Source: Bacteroidales bacterium
Lineage (GTDB): Bacteria > Bacteroidota > Bacteroidia > Bacteroidales > Tenuifilaceae
Reading direction: 5' to 3'
DNA: 7,155 nucleotides
Assembly (NCBI GenBank): GCA_003531155.1
Contig: DQHR01000019.1
Location: 14,353 to 21,507, forward strand
Positions 1 through 5,895 of the stretch are shown here, in pieces. The number at the start of each line of letters is the position of its first letter. Position 1 is the first letter of the stretch. Below the pieces are notes generated by a model that saw only the letters and a program-made list of their open reading frames with translations, searched no databases and was not told where the DNA came from. A program made the translations under genes and the position numbers.

Positions 1-876
1 ATCTTGAACATTGTTTGGCATATTCTGCTGCTGTAATTCGCTCCCAACTATTTGTTGAGTCTGTTCAGTGTTCACAGATTGTTTCTTATCTCCAATAAAC
101 GAAATAGCAATGTTTCCTATGGCGTATGTAAGTATGATCCACGCAAGAATTTGAACTAAACATACAGCTGCAATGCCTAGGATTTTTCCCATCATCATCT
201 GGAATGGCTTAACCGAAGAGATGATTACCTCAACAACCCTGTTTGTTTTTTCTTCAATAACACCCTGCATTACCTGAGTCCCAAAAAGTAAAACCATCAT
301 ATACATTAAGAAACTCATCATATATGCAATTCCCATAGTTACGAATTGATTGCTTTCCTTCTCACTACCATCTTTCGACCATTTAATTGTTCTAACGTCA
401 ATATTGGTTTTGACGGCTTTTAATATCTCATCGATATTCTCAATTTTATATGCTTTAAGTTTATTCGTTTCTACCTCTTTTTCGATGGCGTTTGAGATAT
501 GCGAAACCACATCGATTGATGGCTGTTTATTTGAGTATATAATGATGCTATCGGGGTTGGTTAACGCGCTCTTATTGATAAATAAAATTGCGTAATAACC
601 CGATTTCTCAAAATCTTTTCTGAATTCATCAATTGTCCTATTGCTGAGGAAATTAAACTTGATATAATCAGTTTCTTTTATTTTCCCCTCGAAATATTTC
701 GATTCGTCAATCACGGCAATCTTAGTAAGTTCAGTATTCTCCATTGATGCAAGTAAACTTGGGCCTACCATAAGAGCAGCAAATAGGAGAGGAGTAAGTA
801 AGGTCATTATGATGAAGGACTTTTTCTTTACCCTCGACATGAATTCCCTTTCAATAATTAGTAATATTTTATTCAT
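1..876 (-). CDS. ABC-2 type transporter permease, NatB-like (3' end cut by window edge)
   Basis: This open frame has 292 codons from ATG at 874-876 to base 1 without a stop, so the C-terminus is missing. It is the membrane subunit of an ABC exporter. Residues 1-20 are a short basic cytoplasmic start (EREFMSRVKKKS), followed by a membrane segment at about 21-43. A hydrophilic extracytoplasmic region runs from about 45 to 175. Further hydrophobic segments lie at about 178-203 and 229-262. Between them is GVIEEKTNRVVEVIISSVKP (205-224), the conserved cytoplasmic coupling segment of the ABC2_membrane_3/NatB family. A glutamine- and asparagine-rich hydrophilic stretch follows (264-292). Full-length relatives continue with several more membrane segments. 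The gene starts 25 bases after the ATPase gene, so the two form one transcription unit. The family includes Na+ exporters, but the substrate here cannot be read from sequence. No good Shine-Dalgarno precedes the ATG. Confidence 0.9.
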   Translation of the reverse strand, partial: MNKILLIIEREFMSRVKKKSFIIMTLLTPLLFAALMVGPSLLASMENTELTKIAVIDESKYFEGKIKETDYIKFNFLSNRTIDEFRKDFEKSGYYAILFINKSALTNPDSIIIYSNKQPSIDVVSHISNAIEKEVETNKLKAYKIENIDEILKAVKTNIDVRTIKWSKDGSEKESNQFVTMGIAYMMSFLMYMMVLLFGTQVMQGVIEEKTNRVVEVIISSVKPFQMMMGKILGIAAVCLVQILAWIILTYAIGNIAISFIGDKKQSVNTEQTQQIVGSELQQQNMPNNVQD

Positions 877-901
877 GGCTATTATTTTAATAGGTTAGGA
901 A

Positions 902-1843
902 TTAGTTGGCTGATACGCCATTTGCGCTATTATAGTCTTGAACAACCTGAATGAAAATGTCGTTCATACTTGGGATTACTTGGTTAAAACCAACAACCTC
1001 AACAGCAGGCAACACCAGATTAAGTAAACGGTTATCAGATGAGAAATTGTTAACCTTAATAAGAGCCTTTCTAACTCCAGCCTCATCCTTTTCGCTAACC
1101 AATGAATAGTTTGCATCGAGACAAGCATTTAACTTATGCGATTCACCACGATATGCGAGTTCGAAAATGTTACTTCCATATTGCTTGCGAACCTCATTGA
1201 TAGGTCCATGAAGAATATTTTTTGATTTATTGATTAGCGCAATGTGATCGCAAAGTTCTTCAACCGAGCCCATATTATGTGTTGAGAAGATAATGGTTGA
1301 GCCTTTTTCTTTTAGTTTTAATATCTCGTCTTTTAGAAGATTTGCATTAATTGGGTCGAATCCGCTAAATGGCTCATCGAATATTAGCAGTTTAGGCTCA
1401 TGTATAACGGTTACGATAAACTGAACCTTTTGAGCCATTCCCTTCGATAATTCTTCAACTTTCTTATCCCACCAACCTTGAATTTCGAACTTTTCGAACC
1501 AGATTTTTAGCTGTTTTATTGCGTCGCCTTTGCTAATGCCCTTTAATTGCGAAAGGTAAAGCGCTTGTTCGCCGACTTTCATTTTTTTATATAATCCTCG
1601 CTCTTCTGGTAAGTAGCCAATTTGGTAAATATCATCGGCTTTCATTTTACGTCCAGCAAAGGTTATCTCTCCCTTGTCGGGGCCTGTTATTTGGTTAATT
1701 ATTCTGATCAGCGTTGTTTTTCCTGCCCCATTTGGACCTAAAAGTCCAAAGATACTTTTTTCGGGTACGGCAATGCTTACATCGTCGAGCGCAAGATGAT
1801 TTGCGTATCGTTTCTCGACATGCTCAGCGGTTAAAAGGTTCAT
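902..1843 (-). CDS. ABC transporter ATP-binding protein, NatA-like, with DUF4162-type C-terminus
   Basis: This is the 313-residue nucleotide-binding subunit of the exporter whose permease follows directly. Visible motifs, in order, are Walker A GPNGAGKTT (36-44), the Q-loop region IGYLPEERGLYKKM (76-89) with the PEERGLY form typical of this subfamily, and the signature LSKGMAQKVQ (132-141). Walker B LLIFDEP (152-158), the D-loop SGFD (160-163) and the H-loop histidine in STHN (H189) complete the set, so the ATPase should be active. The variant signature LSKGM instead of LSGGQ is normal in NatA-like exporter ATPases. Residues from about 205 to 300 form the accessory C-terminal domain (DUF4162-like) of these proteins. 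It acts at the cytoplasmic face of the inner membrane. It is the first gene of its unit: a terminator separates it from dnaJ upstream. The ATG at 1841-1843 is preceded by AT-rich DNA without a clear Shine-Dalgarno. Confidence 0.93.
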   Translation of the reverse strand: MNLLTAEHVEKRYANHLALDDVSIAVPEKSIFGLLGPNGAGKTTLIRIINQITGPDKGEITFAGRKMKADDIYQIGYLPEERGLYKKMKVGEQALYLSQLKGISKGDAIKQLKIWFEKFEIQGWWDKKVEELSKGMAQKVQFIVTVIHEPKLLIFDEPFSGFDPINANLLKDEILKLKEKGSTIIFSTHNMGSVEELCDHIALINKSKNILHGPINEVRKQYGSNIFELAYRGESHKLNACLDANYSLVSEKDEAGVRKALIKVNNFSSDNRLLNLVLPAVEVVGFNQVIPSMNDIFIQVVQDYNSANGVSAN

Positions 1844-1980
1844 AATAATTTTAAATTAGTTGGTTATAGATTGAATTTCGAAATTTACTATTTAATTAGT
1901 TTCACTTCATTAAATAATGTTACAATTTAAATTATTGTCTCCATTTTTAAGTGACACTTTATATTTAAAAACTTTACAAT
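1844..1980 (-). other. AT-rich leader of the ABC operon
   Basis: This gap between the dnaJ terminator and the ABC ATPase gene must hold the promoter for the two-gene exporter unit. I see no clear Bacteroidota-type promoter. A minus-strand TAAATTTC resembles the -7 element but has no TTTG at the right distance. A small dyad, AAGTG-T-CACTT on the minus strand (1949-1959), could be an operator but is short enough to be chance. There is no open frame worth calling. Confidence 0.3.
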
Positions 1981-1982
1981 AA

Positions 1983-2014
1983 AAAAATCCCTGAAGAATA
2001 ATTCAGGGATTTTT
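1983..2014 (-). terminator. Rho-independent terminator after dnaJ
   Basis: A perfect 13-bp inverted repeat (1983-1995 with 2002-2014) has a 6-base loop. Its core is TCCCTGAA / TTCAGGGA, flanked by A and T tracts. On the minus strand the stem is followed by a run of seven T (1987-1981), 17 bases after the dnaJ stop codon. It separates grpE-dnaJ from the ABC exporter unit downstream. The symmetrical A/T flanks would let it work in both directions. Confidence 0.9.
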
Positions 2015-2030
2015 ATTGATAATTAATGTT

Positions 2031-3182
2031 TTACTCGAAAAACCCCCTCATCTTCTCAAAGAAATTCTTTTCGCTACTATCAGGATTTGGTTCAAAGTTT
2101 TCAGATTTTCCTAACTTTTCAATGATAGACTTTTCCTCTTTTGATAAATTCCTTGGAACCCAAACATTGATTGTTACTAGCAAATCACCTTTACCGTAAC
2201 CGTTAACATCTGGTATGCCTTTGCCTTTTAGGCGAAGAACCTTGCCCGGTTGAGTTCCTGGATCTATTTTGATTTTTACTTTTCCATCAACAGTTGGGAT
2301 TTCAACAGGCGCACCCAAAGTTGCTTCGGGGAAACTAAGGTAAAGGTTGTAAATAAGGTCGTTACCATCGCGAATAAGGTCAGGATTCTTTTCTTCCTCA
2401 ATGAGCACCAGCAAATCGCCATTTACACCACCTCTACGAGCGGCATTCCCACGACCCGATACGCTCATCTGCATTCCTTCAGCAACACCTGCTGGAATTT
2501 TAATATTTATAACCTCATCATCACGAATGACTCCTTCGCCGCTACAACTTGTGCATTTGTTCGTTATAATTTTTCCTTCTCCGTTACAAGTAGGACAGGG
2601 ACTAGTTGTTTGCATTTGCCCTAGCATTGTGTTTGTAACACGAGTTACATACCCCGAACCGCGACAAGAAGTACAAGTGCTATATGATGAACCACCTGAA
2701 GCACCTGTTCCGTGACACGAATTACATGAAACGTATTTGTTAACTTTTAATTTCTTCTCAACTCCATTGGCAACCTCTTGAAGGTTAAGCTTAACTTTTA
2801 CTCTAAGATCTGAGCCTTTGTTAACTCTTTGTGAACTTCTTCCGCCGCCGAATCCACCGAACCCACCAAAATGGCCACCAAAAATATCTCCAAATTGAGA
2901 GAATATATCCTCAACTGTCATTCCCCTGCCGGAGAATCCGCCACCTCCACCACCACCGTTCATGCCAGCGTGACCGAACTGATCGTAACGGGCCCTTTTA
3001 TTGTCATCGCTTAATACCTCGTAGGCTTCAGCGGCTTCCTTAAAATGATCTTCAGATTTTTTATCGCCTGGATTCTTGTCGGGATGATATTTAATAGCCA
3101 TCTTTCGATAGGCCTTTTTAATGTCGTCCTTCGAAGCATCGCGCTGAATACCCAGTATTTCGTAATAGTCTCTTTTGCCCAT
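2031..3182 (-). CDS. dnaJ: Chaperone protein DnaJ (type I, Hsp40)
   Basis: This cytoplasmic co-chaperone stimulates DnaK ATPase and delivers unfolded clients to it. All the domains of a type I DnaJ are present over 383 residues. The J domain (about 5-67) has the HPD motif at 33-35. A Gly/Phe-rich linker (about 74-114) includes a run of seven glycines. The zinc-binding region (153-217) has four CxxCxGxG repeats: CNSCHGTG (C153, C156), CTSCRGSG (C170, C173), CPTCNGEG (C196, C199) and CTSCSGEG (C210, C213). The C-terminal substrate-binding and dimerisation domains follow to about 345. The start MGKRDYYEILG is the canonical DnaJ N-terminus, so the ATG at 3180-3182 is secure. The length is usual for the family. 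It follows grpE by 17 bases and is followed by a strong terminator, so it ends the grpE-dnaJ operon. Confidence 0.98.
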   Translation of the reverse strand: MGKRDYYEILGIQRDASKDDIKKAYRKMAIKYHPDKNPGDKKSEDHFKEAAEAYEVLSDDNKRARYDQFGHAGMNGGGGGGGFSGRGMTVEDIFSQFGDIFGGHFGGFGGFGGGRSSQRVNKGSDLRVKVKLNLQEVANGVEKKLKVNKYVSCNSCHGTGASGGSSYSTCTSCRGSGYVTRVTNTMLGQMQTTSPCPTCNGEGKIITNKCTSCSGEGVIRDDEVINIKIPAGVAEGMQMSVSGRGNAARRGGVNGDLLVLIEEEKNPDLIRDGNDLIYNLYLSFPEATLGAPVEIPTVDGKVKIKIDPGTQPGKVLRLKGKGIPDVNGYGKGDLLVTINVWVPRNLSKEEKSIIEKLGKSENFEPNPDSSEKNFFEKMRGFFE

Positions 3183-3199
3183 AGTTTATTTTACTTTTC

Positions 3200-3799
3200 C
3201 TATTCCCCAATTACCACTTTAGAGAAGCGGATAACTTTATCGTTGAGGGTATAACCCTTAAGAATAACATCTACTATCTTTCCTTTTTTATCTTCTTCTT
3301 GCACTGGTATTTTGGTGATAGCCTCGTGTAAGTCAGTGTTTAGTTCTTTTCCAACGGCTTCAATTTCTGAAACACCTTTTGTTTTTAAGAAATCGCTGAA
3401 CTTATTTGAAATAAGATGCAAGCCTTGTTTAATAGCATCCATGTCTGTAGATATCTCAAGGCTCATTATTGCCCTTTCAAAATCATCAACCACTGGCAGG
3501 ATGGATTTTAATACATCTTCCGATGCATATTTTGTAAGATCCATTTTCTCCTTTAGAGAACGCTTGCGGTAATTGTCGAACTCGGCAGATAAGCGAAGAT
3601 ATTTATCCTTCATCTCATCTAACTGTGCTTGCAATTGTTCAGTAGGATTAACCTCAACCTTTGCTTCAGGTTTACTTTCTTCTGTCACTTTTTCTTCCTC
3701 GTCAGCATGATTTTTAATAAATGAAGGGGCGTCTTCAGCTGTTGGATCTAAGATTTGCTCATCGGTAACCTCCTCAGGTTTGCTCTTCTTCTTGGTCAT
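3200..3799 (-). CDS. grpE: Nucleotide exchange factor GrpE
   Basis: GrpE releases ADP from DnaK and so resets the DnaK-DnaJ cycle in the cytoplasm. I chose the ATG at 3797-3799, giving 199 residues. An in-frame ATG at 3880 would add 27 residues (beginning MCQFDRKNQW) that do not look like GrpE and would overlap the candidate promoter. The chosen start has AAGGA at 3814-3810, ten bases upstream. Residues 1-50 are a charged, Glu/Lys-rich disordered tail. Residues about 53-98 form the long dimerising helix (EQLQAQLDEMKDKYLRLSAE, then FDNYRKR). LPVVDDFERA (101-110) and the terminal beta-domain segment GYTLNDKVIRFSKVVIGE (182-199) are the family hallmarks. The stop is TAG. dnaJ begins 17 bases later. 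No CIRCE operator (TTAGCACTC-N9-GAGTGCTAA) is visible, so HrcA control is not indicated. Confidence 0.96.
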   Translation of the reverse strand: MTKKKSKPEEVTDEQILDPTAEDAPSFIKNHADEEEKVTEESKPEAKVEVNPTEQLQAQLDEMKDKYLRLSAEFDNYRKRSLKEKMDLTKYASEDVLKSILPVVDDFERAIMSLEISTDMDAIKQGLHLISNKFSDFLKTKGVSEIEAVGKELNTDLHEAITKIPVQEEDKKGKIVDVILKGYTLNDKVIRFSKVVIGE

Positions 3800-3809
3800 A
3801 TCTTTATTA

Positions 3810-3814
3810 TCCTT
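3810..3814 (-). promoter_or_regulatory. grpE: Shine-Dalgarno-like AAGGA ahead of grpE
   Basis: AAGGA on the minus strand lies ten bases before the ATG at 3799. It supports the shorter GrpE start over the in-frame ATG at 3880. The spacing is slightly long, and Bacteroidota often initiate without such a site, so this is supporting rather than decisive evidence. Confidence 0.45.
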
Positions 3815-3839
3815 TTTCTTTTTAGTCACCAATTGTAAA

Positions 3840-3871
3840 CAAAAATTTTGCCATTGATTTTTTCGGTCAAA
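3840..3871 (-). promoter_or_regulatory. Candidate Bacteroidota-type promoter for grpE-dnaJ
   Basis: On the minus strand TTTG (3871-3868) is followed after 20 bases by AATTTTTG (3847-3840). The second site matches seven of eight positions of the Bacteroidota -7 consensus TAnnTTTG, counting the two free positions. The spacing suits the -33/-7 arrangement of the primary sigma factor in this phylum. Transcription would start around 3830-3835, leaving a leader of about 30-35 bases before the grpE ATG. The match is by eye, and AT-rich DNA gives chance hits. Confidence 0.4.
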
Positions 3872-3888
3872 TTGGCACAAAAGTAAAT

Positions 3889-3920
3889 AAAAAAACCTAC
3901 CAACAAAGGGTAGGTTTTTT
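3889..3920 (-). terminator. Rho-independent terminator after the M28 peptidase gene
   Basis: A perfect 12-bp inverted repeat (3890-3901 with 3909-3920) has core CCTACC / GGTAGG and a 7-base loop. It is flanked by A and T tracts. On the minus strand it begins 21 bases after the peptidase stop codon and ends in a run of seven T (3895-3889). It separates the peptidase gene from the grpE promoter region. The T6 tract on the other side makes it potentially bidirectional. Confidence 0.9.
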
Positions 3921-3941
3921 AAGTGGTTAATTAGTTGTTTG

Positions 3942-5540
3942 TTATTTCTTCTTTTTAGTATCCTTTTTTACTTCAACTTTTTTGTCTGGGAGAAAATAGC
4001 CTTCACGAGAAAGAAGATGATCGAGATTTGCTACACCATAAACAACAACTGCAGTTACAATCGCAGTATGTTCTTGGTATTCAGCAATGCTCTTATTGTA
4101 AAGATCTCTTTCAGTATGCCATATTTCGCCATAGCTAAAGTTGTAGCCCTTTGGATCTTCGGTATTGAATGTCATTGTTGGAACACCAACAACAGCAAAT
4201 GGACCGCTATCAGTACCTCCGGCCTTTTTAGGTTTTTCTCTTGGCTCACGTTTCTTAAGCGTAAATGGAAAATCAGGATTGATGTCGTTTAAAGGTTTGC
4301 AAATTTTCTCAATATCAGTCCACATCGCTTCCGAAACGCTTAATCCATTTGCAACGGTTGGTCCACCATCACGGTTAAACATGTTCGATATTTTATCGAG
4401 TTTATCCTTGTTTTTTGCAACCCAACTTGTAGAGCCTAATAGACCAAATTCTTCGCCAGCCCAAAGACAAACTAGTATTGTACGTTTTGGTTTTCCGCCA
4501 GCTTTCATAATTAAACGAGCTGCTTCCATGGCAGGTGTCACACCCGAGCCATCGTCAACTCCCCCTGTCGCAACATCAAAAGCATCGAGGTGACCACCCA
4601 TGATTACATACTCATTTGGAAATTCTGTACCTGGAATTATTCCAATTACATTATGGTATTTGATTGGACCCAACTTAAAGTGATTGCGAATATCGAATTC
4701 AAGTTCAAAGGTTCTGCGCTCCTTTGCCATCTCTTCAATAATTTTATACTGATGCTCATCGAGTTTGATGTCGGGAACTGTAGGCAAAGTTTCGAAGGTC
4801 ATACTATCAACATTTTTTCTATCGTATAGCGCTGTGATTGGAACTGGTGCAGATTGGATAATACCTAAAATTCCCGCCTCAACCATTTGACGATAGAACA
4901 ACCCTGGCTCTTCTTTAAGAGGAAGGGTTTCAATCTTTTTGGCATCGGTACCTCTGTTTGTCCAATTTATTCTATTGATTGAATCGTTCTGCTTTTCAAT
5001 TTTTGCATTTTCCGCCATTATTTTGGCTCGGTCAATGTCTGCCTTTTTTGATATATCAATAGGCCAACCAGTACTGGTTCCCGAAATTAATACCCATGCC
5101 CCCTTAAGCATACCTTTCATGCGGTTGAACTCAGCCTGTGTTTTAGGTTCGATAAGAACATGACCTTTTTGAACACCTTTTGTCCCTGATGTATAAGAGG
5201 GTGTAGCAAAGTGGAGAATCATCCCATTATCGCTAAGTAAATGCCCAAACCAAGGTCCGCGATTAAATCCTACTGGAAGAGAGCCCGATTCGTCCATTTC
5301 AACCTGCATGCCCCATTCCTTAAATTTGCTTGCAGCCCAAGCGGCTGCATTTTCATAAGCATCGGAGCCAATTGGACGACCACCAAAGCGGTTGCAAAGG
5401 ATATCGAGATGCTTCATAGTTTGATTATCAGTTTTACCGATTTCGATAATTTTTTGGACAACAGGATCTTCTTGCGAAAAGGAATTAGATGAAAATACTA
5501 GCTGTAGTGCTATTGCAATAACTAAGAGTAATTTTTTCAT
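3942..5540 (-). CDS. Secreted M28 family zinc peptidase, carboxypeptidase Q-like
   Basis: This 532-residue exported metallopeptidase probably removes amino acids from peptides in the periplasm or outside the cell. Residues 1-22 are a signal peptide (MKKLLLVIAIALQLVFSSNS) with likely signal peptidase I cleavage near SFS|QE; there is no lipobox cysteine. RFGGRPIGSDAYENAAAWA (51-69) is the conserved N-terminal segment of CPQ-like M28 proteins. A PA-type inserted domain spans roughly 120-260. The co-catalytic zinc set is complete by motif: H317 in GGHLDAFD, bridging D329 in GGVDDGSG, general base E363 with ligand E364 in AGEEFG, D391 in NRDGG, and H475 in IWHTERD. D319 is the supporting aspartate. 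The C-terminus ends in a lysine-rich tail (KKVEVKKDTKKKK), with no obvious type IX secretion sorting domain. It appears monocistronic, closed by a terminator. Exact substrate preference is not readable. Confidence 0.93.
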   Translation of the reverse strand: MKKLLLVIAIALQLVFSSNSFSQEDPVVQKIIEIGKTDNQTMKHLDILCNRFGGRPIGSDAYENAAAWAASKFKEWGMQVEMDESGSLPVGFNRGPWFGHLLSDNGMILHFATPSYTSGTKGVQKGHVLIEPKTQAEFNRMKGMLKGAWVLISGTSTGWPIDISKKADIDRAKIMAENAKIEKQNDSINRINWTNRGTDAKKIETLPLKEEPGLFYRQMVEAGILGIIQSAPVPITALYDRKNVDSMTFETLPTVPDIKLDEHQYKIIEEMAKERRTFELEFDIRNHFKLGPIKYHNVIGIIPGTEFPNEYVIMGGHLDAFDVATGGVDDGSGVTPAMEAARLIMKAGGKPKRTILVCLWAGEEFGLLGSTSWVAKNKDKLDKISNMFNRDGGPTVANGLSVSEAMWTDIEKICKPLNDINPDFPFTLKKREPREKPKKAGGTDSGPFAVVGVPTMTFNTEDPKGYNFSYGEIWHTERDLYNKSIAEYQEHTAIVTAVVVYGVANLDHLLSREGYFLPDKKVEVKKDTKKKK

Positions 5541-5705
5541 ATTTTATTAAGGTGTAGGGTTTGATATGTTGAACAATTTATTAGAACATGCTACTATGAA
5601 AAGGTTTAATTATTTGACTTAAACATTTTTTATTTAGTGCGGAGATGGTCTGTGCTCGCTTTAAAGTAATATGTTGATATTCATTATTAAATGACAGAAT
5701 ATTTA

Positions 5706-5735
5706 TGTTATACTGAACGAAGGGAAGCATCTTTA
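5706..5735 (+). repeat. Possible degenerate interspersed intergenic repeat
   Basis: The segment beginning TGTTATACTGAACGAAGGGA and continuing to ATCTTTA resembles, from memory, the TGTCATTCTGAACGAAGTGA-AGAATCT type motif that recurs in intergenic DNA of many Bacteroidota and related genomes. About four of 30 positions differ from that form. Only one copy is in the window, so its repetitive nature cannot be shown here. Confidence 0.3.
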
Positions 5736-5798
5736 TCTCAACCATATTGGACCTTTGCTTGGAATAGAGCCACGTGCGAGTTAAGCGGAGCCGGTGAA

Positions 5799-5819
5799 AT
5801 CTTGAGTTGAACTCAAGAT
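5799..5819 (+). repeat. Perfect 21-base dyad, possible operator or terminator stem
   Basis: Ten-base arms ATCTTGAGTT and AACTCAAGAT flank a single central G. As RNA it would fold as a shorter hairpin with about a 5-base loop. Five bases later comes a run of seven T (5825-5831), so it could be a weak rightward terminator of a short upstream transcript. As DNA it could bind a dimeric regulator of the gene starting at 5896. The symmetry is certain; the role is not. Confidence 0.5.
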
Positions 5820-5895
5820 AAATGTTTTTTTCTTATAGGGGATAGGTCTATTAAGGGATCATATATAAATAATCTAACCTTTAATTTAAAAAATA

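Larger units (their letters stand above)
5541..5895. other. Divergent intergenic region with a GC-rich patch
   Basis: These 355 bases separate the divergent peptidase and PD40/CADG genes and must contain both promoters. I cannot place either with confidence. The outer parts are very AT-rich. In contrast, 5770-5796 is two-thirds G+C (18 of 27 bases). The centre also holds a repeat-like segment (5706-5735) and a perfect dyad (5799-5819) followed by T7, listed separately. Two short frames cross it: 39 codons plus stop on plus (5691-5810) and 49 codons plus stop on minus (5581-5730). Neither has a ribosome site or a recognisable protein. No tRNA, rRNA or known riboswitch is apparent. Confidence 0.6.

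Noticed and set aside
350..595. 81-codon plus-strand open frame opposite the NatB-like permease
   Set aside because: Its hydrophobic translation mirrors the antisense of a supported permease reading frame; no independent evidence.
2250..2715. Two overlapping plus-strand open frames opposite dnaJ
   Set aside because: Both are antisense to the conserved zinc-finger and C-terminal domains of DnaJ, with no ribosome site and no protein features.
2840..2960. Low-complexity repeats rich in CCACC on the plus strand
   Set aside because: This is the Gly/Phe-rich linker of DnaJ read on the opposite strand, not an independent repeat.
3939..4292. 117-codon plus-strand open frame covering the end of the peptidase gene
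   Set aside because: It is antisense to the conserved WHTERD and GTDSGPF region and has no start context or motif.
4165..4593. 142-codon plus-strand open frame opposite the M28 peptidase gene
   Set aside because: It lies wholly antisense to a clear M28 catalytic domain and its translation has no recognisable motif; it is a shadow of that gene's codon pattern.
5647..5662. Weak hairpin-like GCGGAG / CTCGC pairing in the intergenic region
   Set aside because: It has only about five pairs with a bulge, which is within chance for this length.
5764..5800. GAGCC...GTGCG...GGTGAAA resemblance to group II intron domain V
   Set aside because: The fragments occur in the wrong order and cannot form the conserved 34-base domain V hairpin; no maturase is present.
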